Shown one piece after another: positions 13,066-24,621 of a DNA stretch of 64,000 nucleotides (within the stretch, counting starts at the first letter, position 1; the number at the start of each line of letters is the position of its first letter). This DNA is from Toxorhynchites rutilus septentrionalis (Eukaryota > Arthropoda > Insecta > Diptera > Culicidae), in assembly GCF_029784135.1 (NCBI RefSeq), contig NC_073745.1, positions 54,989,755 to 55,053,754 of the forward strand, read 5' to 3'. The notes below the pieces were generated by a model that made no database searches, was not told the DNA's origin, and saw nothing but the letters and a program-made list of their open reading frames with translations. Position numbers and translations under genes: made by a program.

Positions 13066-13187
13066 TACGAAAATATGAATTGTAAATTAACTGAATTGTA
13101 ATATTTAGACTTAAAAGACCCAAATAACATATAGTGGAACGGGTCTCTAATATCAATAAAAAAAAAAAAAAAAAAAAATGCTTTTTT

Positions 13188-13459
13188 GGGAATATAGGTT
13201 TACACATGTCAGTAAATCAGTCAGAGAGAGAAGTAAATACAATCGCTAATAAATGTATTTACTACGCTTGCTCAATACGTTCTGTTCTGGCTAAGAAACG
13301 AAAATAAGAATACTGGAAAAAAACAAAAAGAGCTAATTAAGGTTCTTTGAGTTTTATGAATTTAAATTTCTCTTCTTGATTATTCCCAAGGTGTCAAAAA
13401 TGATTTTAAAAACCTACCAGCTCTGAACGCGCCATATATGAATGGATTCCAATCAATAC
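13188..13459. other. Short unassigned spacer
   Basis: Sequence between the retrotransposon target duplication and the hAT-like MITE. No gene seen. Confidence 0.4.
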
Positions 13460-13467
13460 ACCACCAT

Positions 13468-14434
13468 TAGGGTGCCAATGAAAATGGTCATCTCGTGTTT
13501 CAAAAAGTTACCCCAGAAAAAATGTTCACCACCTCGAAAAAAAACACCCTATGCCAAATTTCAGCTCAATCGGACTTAAGGGAGAGTGGCGCAAAGCGGC
13601 CAAAGTTTGAGTTTTTTGAAAATCGAAAAATCACCCAAGGGGGGAGTAAAGGAAATCGGGGTTTTCGAAAACAAATTTTTATGCCAAATGTCTTAAAATT
13701 GCATGAAACGTCGAGATCTAGTGTCATCTGGAAAAAAAATTTTTGTCGAGAATCGGCACTCTGGGACTTATTTTTTTTTTCGGCATGCGAAACGAAAAGT
13801 ATGGTTTAGGGAGATAATAAAAATAGTTATCTCGATTTTTCATTCGGAACATGCAATGAAATGTTGATTTGCACAATAATATACCCTATGCAAAATATTA
13901 GCTCATTTGGACTTCATTTACTGGTGTCACAAAAGTTAAAATTTGAGTTTTTTTGAATAACGAAAAATCACCGAAAATCGAGGTTTAAAAAAAATTTTGA
14001 TGCCAACTCGTCGAGATTTACAGTTATCTCGAAAAATTTTTGATGTCAAAAAAAATGTTTTTTTTGGCACTTGGTCGTTTTTCCGTCTGAAAATTTGATT
14101 TTTGAAGAAAAAATTTTTTTTAAGAACTTTGGCAATTTTTTTTTAAACACTGATTTTCGCTGATTTTTCGATTTTCAAAAAAATCAAATTTTAACGTCTG
14201 CGGCACCAGTAAATGAAGTCCGAATTTTAAGCTAATATTTTGCATAGGGTGTATTATTGTGCAAATCAATCAACAAATCAACTCAAGCTTTGACCGCTTT
14301 GCACCACTCTCCCTTAAGTCCGATTAAGCTGAAATTTTGCATAGGGTGTTTTTTCGAGGTGGTGAACATTTTGTATAGGGTAACTTTTTAAAATTTTAGG
14401 GTCGATTTTTTTCCATACATTCATTGGCATCCTA
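13468..14434. mobile_element. hAT-like palindromic MITE with 8-bp target duplication
   Basis: The 967-bp element starts TAGGGTGCCAATGAA and ends with the complement, TTCATTGGCATCCTA. It is flanked by a perfect 8-bp duplication ACCACCAT (13460-13467 and 14435-14442). Eight-base duplications and TAGGG/CAGGG ends are typical of hAT elements. Much of the interior is also inverted: blocks such as CACCCTATGC, GGACTTAAGGGAGAGTGG and GGACTTCATTTACTGGTG have complements in the right half, so the single strand could fold into a long hairpin. No transposase is encoded. Confidence 0.88.
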
Positions 14435-14859
14435 ACCACCATATACGACTGAGTTACAGACACCATCTAAAATGAATTATAGTAATGCATCGAAATCCGG
14501 ACGCTTAAGCGCTTACGAATATAACTTCAATTACTAAAAAATATTGGCATATCATAGCATTAAAAATTAGCGTTTCTATGTAATTAGAAGGCTTTCATCT
14601 ATGTTATGAATCACAGAACTCCATTGAACTTTCTTTCATCGTGTCGTGATTTTAAATCCGGACACTTTTTTAATCATGCTTTGAATCCGGACACTTTTGC
14701 TTTTAAATCCGGACACGTGTTTTCTTTGCAATTCTTTGAGAGAAATTATTTATTAATTATTGTAGAACTTATTAACGGGTGCGTCATAAATAGTGGGACT
14801 AAATGGAAACGGATTTGGTACAAAAGATTTTTATTAGATCAATTATTTATTGTATTTTC

Positions 14860-16060
14860 TCAAGATGACCACTACAAGATGGTGCCATTTATATATATTT
14901 TCAAAATCCTATCAATATGGGTATCAAATGAAAGGGCTTGATTAGTAGAATACAGTTATTTATGAAAAAAGTAAATCCAAAATGGCGGATTACATATTCT
15001 CTCAGAACCCCATCAAAATGGGTATCATACGAAAGGGCTTGACTAGCAGAACACAGTTATCAATAAACAATGTAAGTCCAAGATGGCGACCCCTACAAAA
15101 TGGCGGATTACATATTTTCTCTAAACTCCATCAATAAGGGTATTAACTAGTAGACAGTTATTCATGAAAAATGGAAATCAAAAATGGCCCCCATTACAAA
15201 ATGGTGCCATATTTGTATCCGAAACCTCATCAATATGGGTATCAAATGGAAAAGCTTGACTAGTAGAACACGGTTATTCATGAAAAATACAAATCCAAAA
15301 TTTTGAAGAAATTGATGAATGGTTTTATTGTAGAGAAATGTACTAATGATATAGATAATGTACTGAAAACTTAAAAATAAAATAATTAAAAAATATTTTT
15401 AAGTTCAACGGTTTCATCATGATTAAACATAATAGCAATACAGATGATGTACTAAAAGTTAGAAAATAATTAGGCAAGTAGCAGTTAGTAATTATTAGTA
15501 ATTATGAGACTAAAATAAAATCGTGGGGCATGTAATGAAATAACTAACTGTAGGTAATGGAAATTTGACGTGGCCTATTTCGGATTTTCCATAAATAACT
15601 GTGTGTCTAATAGTCAAGCCCTTTCATTTGATACACATTTTGATGCAGTTTAAAAAAAAATGTATGGCACCATTTTGTGGTGGCGGCCATTTTGGATTTG
15701 TATTTTTCATAAATAACCGTGTTTTATTAGTCAATCCCTTTCATTTGATACTCATATTGATGGGGTTCGGGGAAAATATTTTATCCAGCATTTTGTAGCG
15801 GCTGCCATCTTGGATTTACATTTTTCATCAATAATTGTATTCTACTAATCAAGCCCTTTCATTTGATACCAACATTGATAAGGGTTGGAAAAAATATATA
15901 CGGCGCCATTTTGTGCTGGCGGCCATTTTGGATTTGAATAACTGAGTTCTACTAGTCAAGCCCTTTCGTTTGATACCCATATTGATGGGGTTTGGAGAAA
16001 ATATTAAATCCGCCATTTTATAGCGGCGGCCATTTTGGATTTTCAAGATAATTAAATACG
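14860..16060. repeat. Inverted tandem arrays of a ~100-bp unit
   Basis: The unit (GAAAGGGCTTGACTAGTAGA, then a CAGTTATT...ATGAAAAA block, then AAATCCAAAATGGCGG) occurs about four times on the plus strand (near 14930, 15030, 15135, 15250). It occurs about four times in complement (near 15616, 15724, 15850, 15957), around a unique centre at 15305-15590. The same unit, centre and flanking TGTTCCAAATTTCAGATCAA module recur at 19020-19110 and 22015-23150. Confidence 0.8.
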
Positions 16061-16285
16061 CAGTTTTCTAATGACTGCAGAGATAAAGATGTGTTCCAAA
16101 TTTCAGATCAATCGGTCAACGGGAAGGGGATTAAATTTCTATTAATGTGGGACAGCGCTACAGGCAAAGTTACAAAGTTACCCACATACATACATACGGG
16201 TCATATAATTGACCCTGTCCGTTATACCGAAGAGTTTTGCGGTTTCCCGGATCGAAAATCTTTGCTCCACACTCCATACTCCATA

Positions 16286-16738
16286 CAGGTAAACTTCGAT
16301 ATAACGTACATTTCACTTTCAAAATTGTGCGTTGTATCGAATTGTACGTTATATCGAAGCATAATAAAGTACTCACAAACGTAGTCTGTAATACATTATT
16401 GTGTTGCTGTTTTAGTCAAGTTCATGAATAATTTCAATTAGAAGACGAAGCCAGCCTTTCTCATGATGTTTCCCTTCGTACTGTTGATTAAAGCTTGATC
16501 CATTTAGAATCCGGAATCACAAAACCAGCTGTATTTCGGAATTGATTGAAGGCATAAAACTTGTTTTAGCATCACAATATGGATAATTCACTGTTCTATC
16601 AGAAAAAAAGTATTGAAAAAAATTTCCTTCACACTTTGGAAATATGTACGTTATATCGAGGTAAAATGTACGTTGTATCGAGTGACGTTATATCGAGGGT
16701 ACGTTATAACGAGGATACGTTATATCGAAGTTTCCCTG
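16286..16738. mobile_element. TA-flanked MITE with ATATAACGTAC repeats
   Basis: A 453-bp element beginning CAGGTAAACTTCGATATAAC and ending with its complement. TA lies on both sides (16284-16285, 16739-16740). Several subterminal copies of ACGTTATATCGA occur at both ends. The CAGGTAAAC...TCGATATAACG style is Tigger/pogo-like. It has no coding capacity. It is nested in the 14480-17032 element. Confidence 0.82.
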
Positions 16739-17034
16739 TACTAAAGCTTCTAACATACCCTTATGCAACTCCTTCAATGAGAAATTCAATCGTCAACTTT
16801 TGACCGTGATTTTTATTCCGGACATGGGTTTGTAAAATTCACATTGATTTTTGATTTTTAACATTTTTTGTCAACAGCTAGGTACCATGTTTGACACTAA
16901 ACTGAATTGACAGAATTGTAACTATCAGTCACATTAATTCAACTTGCAAAAAATGACATGGTTTTGGCATAATATTGAATGTAATTGAAAAGTGTCCGGA
17001 TAAAAAAGCGTCCGGATTCAGAAGCATCACTGTA

Positions 17035-18878
17035 TGCACGAACGAATCTCTTGCGCATGACAATCGTGAAAGCACATGATATGATCCAGATTTTGTTATG
17101 CTTGGGATTATAATTGAATTGAATATATTATCACTTAAATCTTCCACCGATAAAGCGCGTAGTATAGCAAATGTTTAATCACCTTGCATATTTCTGGATT
17201 ATACTAGAAACTAACACACTGAAATACGTTGTGTACAAACTCCCTAATCGTATATTTACAAAAACACCTCCACTAAATTACCTTCGCACCAATCTAATTT
17301 ACGTTTCACCGCAACTCACTTCAGCCACCGTTTATTCCAAGCCAAAGCGTAACAATTTGTGTTCACTCCCGAAATTGTTTCAACTGCACTTGATTGCGTT
17401 ATGTACAACACCACCTACAAAAAACAATCCGGATCCATACTGTGCGGTCTGGTTCCCGCGCCAAGCCAGACGAGTTTTAATTGGATTTCCCACCAAACGG
17501 ACGTAACGTTCCCTCTAGACGGCGCGTGTCAGGAACTTGGCTCAGCGCAGCACACAAATCCTTATGGCAACTGCTTACCGCCTCTGCACCTTTTCACCAC
17601 ACAAAACATCCAATAAAATCGCCGACCACACGAAGCGCGCTGTCAGGTGCTAGACAACTTTACTACAATTATCACTATAACAGGCAAATAGCGCAAAAAC
17701 CACAGGCGCACACATGAACTAAGAACTCGTCCAGCGATAATGCTGCGAGAAACATGTGTTCAACACCGGCCAACACTCAAAAACATCCGTTGGAAAGTGG
17801 TGACAAAATTCCACTTCAATAGCCAACCGAAAAGCAAATATCCCGAAAGCAAATTGACACTGAACGGAGAAACACACAAACACCCACTGCAAGTTTTGAT
17901 ACACCGAATGTTCCCTCGGGAGGCAGATTATAGCCTTCCACACAGAGAGTCATATGTATAGGCACGGAATCCGAAATCTCGAGTCTCGGGTATGCGGGAG
18001 GAAACAGGATTATGAAAACAACCGACCACCGCGAGTCTCTGGCTGCAAAAAAAAACCTGTTCCCGAATGTTTTGTGCTCTGCACACCGTTGCGCTTCCTG
18101 CTTCTCCACCGTTCAACGTGGTGTTCGAGACAACACTGAGTTCAGGCGACAGCCTGTCACCCTCCAGCTGGCTGGCTGGCTGGCGGCTAGATAGGACCGA
18201 TATGCCACCCACTTGGTTGGGAAAATGATTGCCTTCTAACCGTGAGAGTGGGTGTCGGAATGCTCTCTGTTTTGATGCTGTGCTGCTCGTCGCAAAGAGA
18301 CCGCCATCCCGTTCACTCTCATTCGTGTCAAACTGTGGTTCTCACCGTTAAGAGTGCCTTGTTGCTGCAATCGTTTCTCTGGCCAGATTGATTTTTTCCA
18401 CGGAGCGGGAGGCCCTGCAGTCGCGAGTGTGAGAATTTAAACCGATATTCCGACTCACAACTTGTTTGATTAAACTCTGGAAGTAGGTCGTCGATTGAAG
18501 CAGACCGACCGTTGGAGTAACGAAGGAAATTACCGACAGCCGAGAGAAACGTGCGCGAGGGACGTTTCCTGGCCTAAACTGCAAGAGCAACATTGAAAAG
18601 TTGAAGTTGTACTTCCCGGTTCATTTCGGTTTGCCTGTCTTGCGTTGCCTGATTCTGATACTTTGCAGTCTTTTATCTGTATTTTTTTTTCGAACGTCGA
18701 GGGTTTAATCTACTTATTGAATCACTATCATTTCCTTCGAACTATCATCTTTACCGCGAGTCGGTGGTTGCCGGGGAGTGAGTCTTATTTATAAGGATTT
18801 CCTCTTTCAATTTGTTGTGTTGAAGCTACTGATCTCGTACACTGAAATTGTATCAACGGAAATTCTTCGACTTGTTAT
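17035..18878. other. Apparently single-copy region, possible host promoter or 5' exon
   Basis: This 1.8-kb stretch is less AT-rich than its neighbours and shows none of the repeats found elsewhere in the window. It contains a (GGCT)4 run near 18170-18186 and a GTGAGT that could act as a splice donor near 18777. No convincing ORF was found, so any exon would be untranslated. This is the best candidate for host gene sequence in the window, but the evidence is weak. Confidence 0.3.
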
Positions 18879-19300
18879 TACAGGTTGGACTCGATTATCC
18901 GGAGACTCGATTATCCGGGATTCGGTTATCCGGCATTTTAGACTCGATTATCCGGAGCTTTTTATCTTTGATTTGCGGAAATTTTGAATAATTTGTATAA
19001 TAATTCCATATAGAATAGCCAATATCGAATGAAAGGGCTTGACTTGTACAATACAGGTATTTATAAAAAAAAATGCAAATCCAAGATGGCGGCCACTACA
19101 AAATGGCGAACTACATATTAGGCTATCAAAAAAGTCCTGCGGTATTTCCGCGAGGTGTCGTTGTAAGCGCGTACTTCTAATTGTATTCATTGTATCGAGT
19201 CATACTATAGCTTGTTGGAAAGGTATTTTTGCGCGCTATAATATAGTCCTTGACAGTGTTTTGTTTGGTTAAGTCGTTCGTGAGTTATAGTGTCGTAAAT

Positions 19301-21939
19301 ATGGAGCAAAATAAAGAGAAAATCCGACATATTTTACAGTACTACTATGACAAAGGCAAAAATGCATCTCAAGCTGCCAATAAAATTTGTGCAGTTTATG
19401 GACCCGATACAGTTTCCATTTCCACCGCACAACGATGCTTTCAACGTTTTCGTTCTGGTGTAGAGGTCGTCGAAGATGCGCCACGCTCCGGAAGGCCTGT
19501 CGTCGAAAATTGCGACAAAATCGCTGAATTAGCCGAGAAAGACCGGCATAGTAGCAGCTATAGCATCGGCCAAGAGCTGGGGATAAGTCATCAAACCGTT
19601 ATTAACCATTTGAAGAAGCTTGGATTCACAAAGAAGCTCGAATTATGGGGGCCACACACGTTGACGCAAAAAAACAGGAAGTGGGTTATATCTATGGTAT
19701 AACCGCAAGGGTGACGTAGGACTATCGTTGATTTAGAGATCATTTGTTTGAAGTTGAATCTAAATCCATTCTGAATGAATGAATAAATGAATATTTGGGG
19801 GACTTCGAAAACGAGAGCGTTACGTTGGAGGCACAAGGTTTTATGCATCCAATATAGGATACGAAAAACCTTATTCTGAAGAATAATCTTCAGAAGCTTT
19901 TCGGCTAACTGTACTTGATTGACAAATCACAAACCCAAATGTATTATATGGATATTTTATGGATAGAAAACATTAAAATAAACTCTTTCGCTTGAATGTA
20001 ATTTTCAATTCCAAGGGGAACTGGCAGATTATTTTCCAGCAACGATTAGATATTTCCACATTTTCCTCGATACTGGAAGCCCACCAGTAGTTAATACTAA
20101 CTCGATAACCAGCTGTTAATAGCACTTGATTGAAAAATATTTGGTCTCAGTGTTACATGGATAGAAAACATTAAAATAAACTCTTTCACATGAATGTATT
20201 TTTAAATTCCCAGAGGAACTTGCAGATTATTTTCCAGCAATGATTAGATCTTTCCGGAACTTTCTCGATGCTGAATGACATCCAAACGGAAAGAATTCCG
20301 CGCGTGTATGTGTCGATCCTTCGCCGTCCACCTCGTCCAGCACGTTAGGCAACGATGTTGTCTTGTCGATGTCCTCACGAAAAATGAATGCGTCTCACCA
20401 CCAGAATATCGCTTAAGTATGTTTTGTGTGTGTGATTGAGTCGAGAGGTGTGGTTTACGATGGCAATTTGGAAGGCAATCTAGAGGGGAATGAACTCTCT
20501 GAGCTCGGAACTTTCGGCGACTGAGCAATAATCGATTGCGTGCGCATACAATATTGGATACGGAAATATCCTACTGATGGGGAAGAACAATCTTCAGAAG
20601 CTTTCCTGCTAATTAGACTTGGTTGAAAAATTACAAAATCAAATGTATTTGGTCGCTGTGTTATTTGGTTAGAAACATTAAAATAAACTCTTTCACATGA
20701 ATGTATTTTTAAATTCCCAGAGGAACTGGCAGATTATATTCCAGAAATGATTAGATCTTTCCGGAACTTTCTCGATGCTGAATGGCATCCAAACGGAAAG
20801 AATTCCGCGCGTGTATGTGTGTGTGTAGCGATGTCTTCCCGGGGAACCGTTTGTGGCATCACTCTCCTCCTGATGGATTCCCTTCTGACCTAAGGTGCAC
20901 AAACAGGCTCTTGGTGACACCGTTCATCCGCGCTTTCATGATAAACGAAGAGCTTCACCACAACAGCGACAACATGCTCCAATCGCTGTTCAATTAGAAC
21001 TGAGTGGATTTCCGAGCGCCGCTCGCTTATATACTGATTGGTGATTTCAATAGCCTGTTTTGAGAACAATTTTAAGGCTATTGAAACAAGTTTTTGGATC
21101 AAAAAGTAACAAGTATATAACGCGTAGACATTTTATCTTTCGAATGAAGTGATTATCATACCATTTCGTTCAGTTGTTTAGGAGCTATTAACGCTCAAAA
21201 TCTCGGTCTCCGGCGTAACGCTTTCGGTTTCGAAACTTTGATTTTACACCCCGGTATAGAAATGAAAGACGTAGTCCTACGTCAAAACATCTTTGACCGT
21301 ATCGACGCATGTGAATCGCTGCTGAATCGCAACAAAATCGACCCGTTTCTGAAGCGGATGGTGACTGGCGATAAAAAGTGGGTCACTTACGACAACGTGA
21401 AGCGCAAAAGGTCGTGGTCGAAGCCCGCTGAAGCGGCTCAGACGGTGGCCAAGCCCTCATTAACGGACAGGAAGGTTCTGCTGTGTGTTTGGTGGGGTTG
21501 TCAAGGAATAATCTATTATGAGCTGCTTCCCTATGGCCAAACGCTCAATTCGAACCTGTACTGCCAACAACTGGACCGCTTGAAGGTAGCACTCATGAAG
21601 AAGAGGCCATCTTTGATAAACAGAGGCCGCATTGTCTTCCATCAGGACAACGCCAGGCCACACACTTCTTTGGTGACGCGCCAGAAGCTCCGGGAGCTCG
21701 GATGGGAGGTTCTTTTGCATCCGCCGTATAGTCCGGACCTTGCACCAAGTGACTACCACCTGTTTTTGTCCATGGCGAACGAGCTAGGCAGTCAGAAGTT
21801 AGCCACAAAAGAGGTCTGTGTAAATTGGCTATCCGAGTTTTTTGCCAATAAGGAAGCGAGTTTCGATAACAGGGGTATTATGAAGTTGGCATCTCGTTGG
21901 GAACAAGTCATCGAACAAAACGGCGCATATTTGACTTAA
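19301..21939 (+). pseudogene. mariner transposase split by a 1.6-kb insertion
   Basis: The first exon-like part is 19301-19674 and the second 21288-21939. Read together they form one frame of 341 codons plus stop, with no other break, so the gene was apparently intact when D0 landed. The N-terminal helix-turn-helix part includes QRCFQRFRSG and GISHQTVINHLKK. The catalytic triad lies in VTGDKKWVTYD, FHQDNARPHTS and YSPDLAPSDYHLF, with 34 residues between the second and third (DD34D). The residue after the first catalytic Asp is Lys where mariners usually have Glu (TGDE). The enzyme would bind the terminal repeats and move the element by cut-and-paste into TA. Confidence 0.93.
19675..21283 (+). 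mobile_element. Element D0: short member of the histone-family repeats, without H3
   Basis: Starts CAGGAAGTGGGTTATATC, which folds with GGTATAACC, then GTGACGTAGGACTA. Ends GACGTAGTCCTACGTC. The mariner gene sequence GCAAAAAAACATC is split so that seven As precede and four As follow the element, giving a 4-bp AAAA duplication. The interior matches the outer parts of D1 and D2 (e.g. GGCGACTGAGCAATAAT near 20516, GGTGACACCGTTCATC near 20917) but the H3 segments are missing. It is non-coding. Confidence 0.88.
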
Positions 21940-23199
21940 AACAGATGATTGTAACTAATTTTATGAACAAATGAAAATTCAAAAAAAATACCGCAGGACT
22001 TTTTTGACAGCCTAATATTTTCTCAGAACCGCATCAATATGAATATCAAATGAAAGAGATTGACTAGTAGAACACAGTTATCTATAAAAATCAAAGTCCA
22101 AAATGGCCGCAGTTCCCAAATATACAATTACTTTTTAATGGTTTCGTTCAGCTTGCCCTGTTTGTATGTATGTTTGAGTGTTTGTAGGATTGTCCCACAT
22201 TAATTGAAACTTGATCCCGTTTCTGATCACTGATTGATCTGAAATTTGGAACATACCTTTAATTCTACTGCCATTATAAAACTGCATATTCCATGATCTT
22301 GAAAAAATCAATTTGGCCACCGCTAAAAAATGGCTGAATGGCTTGACCTGGAGAATACACTACATTATGAACAACATAAATTCGAGAAGGTCGCCGCCAC
22401 AAAATGGTCGACTATGTTTTTTTTTTGCAATCCCCTCAATATTGGTATCAAATGAAATGATTTGACTAATAGAATTCAGTACATCATCAAAATATTCCGA
22501 AGAAAGTTAAGAAAGAAATAAAAATTAAAAAAAGAGTTGAACGGTTTTATTGTGGAGAAGTATACTAATGATACAGATAATTTACTAAGAACTAGAAAAT
22601 AAAATAAGTAAAAAAAAGTTTAAGTTATGCGATTTAATGTATTAAAAGCTAGAAAATAATCAGACAAAAAGCAGTTAGTAGTTATCACATTTATTCCTTC
22701 ATAAATTTAGGGCAAGGATGAGACTAAAATAAAATCGTGGGGTATGTGATGAAACAACTAACTGTGGATAATGGAAATCTAATGCTTATTTATTACCTAA
22801 TTTTCATTGCAATATGTTCATGATGTACTGTATTCTATTAGTCAAATCATTTCATTTGATACCAATATTGAGGGGATTGCGAAAAATACATAGTCGGCCA
22901 TTTTGTGGCGGTGACCTTTTCGAATTTATGTTGTTCATAATGTAGTGTATTCTCCAGATCAAGCAACTCAGTCATTTTTTAGCGGTGGCCAAATTGAATT
23001 TTTCAAGATCTAGAATACGCAGTTTTATAATGGTACAGGTAAAGATGTGTTCCAAATTTCAGATCAAACGGTCAACAGGAAGGGGGTTAAATTTCTATTA
23101 ACGTGGTACAGCGCTACAGACAAAGTTACAAAGTTACAAAGCGGAGTGAATCCGGAGTGAAAAAAAAGCAATACTCCGGATAATCGAGTCCGACCTGTA

Positions 23200-23580
23200 C
23201 TCACAAGTATTATTTCGACAATTCGTCTGGCTATCCAGGATAGATAATATCAACCAAAACTCGATTCGGCCAATATCTAGACGCAGGAAATTAGCTCTAT
23301 TATGGAAAAGATTAATAAAATCATGATCCTAATCAAGATCCTTTGTTGTGCTTTAAAAAAATCAAAGCAAAATATTCCAATTTTGTTTTTAAAACAAACT
23401 CAAAAATCATTGTTTTTTTTCCTTCAGGAGAACAGCGGGTAATACGGACAGGGGGGTAGTATGGACAGGTGGTTGATTTGTATAGTTACATTTTGAATTT
23501 CAGATTTCTGTTAATGAGAACACCTTCTACATGTTATTCTATAATATTTAAGCCACCCTATGGCAATGAATACTGATCAA
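23200..23580. other. Unassigned spacer
   Basis: AT-rich, no gene or repeat recognised. Confidence 0.4.
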
Positions 23581-23582
23581 AA

Positions 23583-24490
23583 GTGGAAAAGGGAAACAAA
23601 ATCCGAAAATCATACTTGATGCCGCGTGGTGAAGTGTTCGGCCAGTCGAAATATCATGACGTCGGGAAGTGTCCGATTCCAGTCCGCAAGTCCGCCAGTC
23701 GTCGATTTTCTCCCGTAACAAAAGTGTTGTCTACACAAAAAGTTTTCAGCAAAAAACAAATTGGTGGAAAGAAAATCAACATGCAAATCCGAAAGATTGT
23801 TACTCAGGATCATTCGCAGCAGATTTCACAGCGAAAGATTGCAGAGAAGTTCAGAATAAGCCGGGGAGCAGTCCGTAATATTGTGCACAAGCTGACAGAT
23901 CCGGAAGAGTCCGTCGTCGGAAGAGCAATAGGCGTACGGATCAACGAATCATCCGGGAAATGAAGAAATCTTTGGACTGACGAATCGAAATTTGAGACAA
24001 CAAGAAGCGGCGCGAAAGAGTGTGGCGGAAGGATGATGAAGGTTTGCAGGAACGGCATTTGCAAGATACAATCAAGCACGGAGGAGGCAGTGTAATGTTG
24101 TTGAGATACTTTTCCTTGGCTGGTGTTGGAAATATGGTGCGAATTAACGGAATCATGACAGTAGATGTATACATTGACATCCTTAAGGACAACCTGAAAG
24201 AATCGCTTCGAAAAATTGACCTACGAAACAGCTTCATTTTCCAACAGGACAATGACCCGAAGCATATTGCTAATAAAATTAAAGCTTCTTTCCGTTCACG
24301 CCAAATAAAACCTCTTGAATGGTCATCACAAAGTCCTGATCTCATCCCGATTGAAAACTGCGAGCCATTCTCGACAACAATGTGGTTAAAGATGGTGTCA
24401 CTAATAAGGACATTTATTTCAGAAGGCGTGGAACGAGATCGACCCTCAGCACTTCCAGAACTTGGTCGGACGACGTCTTCAACAGGTCAT
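23583..24490 (+). pseudogene. Tc1-like transposase remnant (DD34E type)
   Basis: Broken Tc1-family transposase. The N-terminal helix-turn-helix is readable (SQRKIAEKFRISRGAVRNI). Then comes a deletion that joins it directly to the first catalytic region (LWTDESKFE near 23972), followed in another frame by HGGGSVMLLRYFS, IFQQDNDPKHIA and SPDLIPIEN, the second Asp and final Glu. The region between the DNA-binding part and the first Asp is missing and the frame changes at least twice. No terminal repeats could be assigned, so the element boundaries are open. Confidence 0.85.
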
Positions 24491-24621
24491 TGAAGCTTCA
24501 GGAGGCCACACTAAATATTGATGTCTTTAAAATGCTATTGTTACTTAACAAAATTGTTTTTTATTCAAACAAAATTGAGAAAATCGTTATCTAATGCTGT
24601 AATTGTATTAACGTACTTGTA

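Larger units (their letters stand above)
7212..13178 (+). mobile_element. Full-length I-like non-LTR retrotransposon
   Basis: Two ORFs, a 5' UTR of about 375 bp, a short 3' UTR and a terminal A-run ending near 13178. The target sequence AAAATGCTTTTTT occurs just before the 5' end (7199-7211) and again just after the poly(A) (to 13187), so the whole unit was inserted by target-primed reverse transcription and is not 5' truncated. The I clade is favoured because ORF1 has three zinc knuckles, ORF2 has RNase H, and the RT reads GSVLSVTLFLVAIN. Confidence 0.93.
14480..17032. mobile_element. pogo/Tigger-like composite element with TCCGGAC subterminal repeats
   Basis: The ends are inverted: TAGTAATGC...AATCCGGACGCTT at 14480, and the complement of CAGTGATGC...AATCCGGACGCTT at 17032, each next to TA (14478-14479, 17033-17034). 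ATCCGGACAC is repeated just inside the left end (about 14657-14720) and once inside the right end. The interior holds inverted tandem arrays and a second MITE. TA duplications with short subterminal repeats suggest the pogo/Tigger group. No transposase is present. Confidence 0.7.
19121..22012 (+). mobile_element. mariner element (DD34D), itself interrupted by element D0
   Basis: Terminal repeats GGCTATCAAAAAAGTCCTGC at 19121 and its complement at 22012 (one mismatch over 27 bp, continuing GGTATTT), between TA dinucleotides (19119-19120, 22013-22014). Subtracting the D0 insertion (1609 bp plus a 4-bp duplication) leaves 1279 bp, the usual mariner length. Confidence 0.95.
18881..23197. mobile_element. 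pogo/Tigger-like element with ATTATCCGG repeats, host of a nested mariner
   Basis: Starts CAGGTTGGACTCGATTATCC and ends with the near-perfect complement (...GGATAATCGAGTCCGACCTG). TA flanks are at 18879-18880 and 23198-23199. The left end has four GATTATCCGG-type repeats. The interior carries the same ~100-bp AAGGGCTTGACTAG/AAAATGGCGG units, in both orientations, as the element at 14480. The mariner at 19121-22012 was inserted inside it; without that the element is about 1.4 kb and non-coding. Confidence 0.85.

Noticed and set aside
14860..16060. CRISPR-like array
   Set aside because: Units are ~100 bp, diverged, inverted and part of eukaryotic transposons; no spacer architecture.
17171..17720. 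Overlapping frames of 78-111 codons as genes
   Set aside because: They overlap in several frames, with no recognisable domain or start context.
23400..24620. Terminal repeats for the Tc1-like remnant
   Set aside because: No inverted pair next to TA could be found, so element boundaries were not given.
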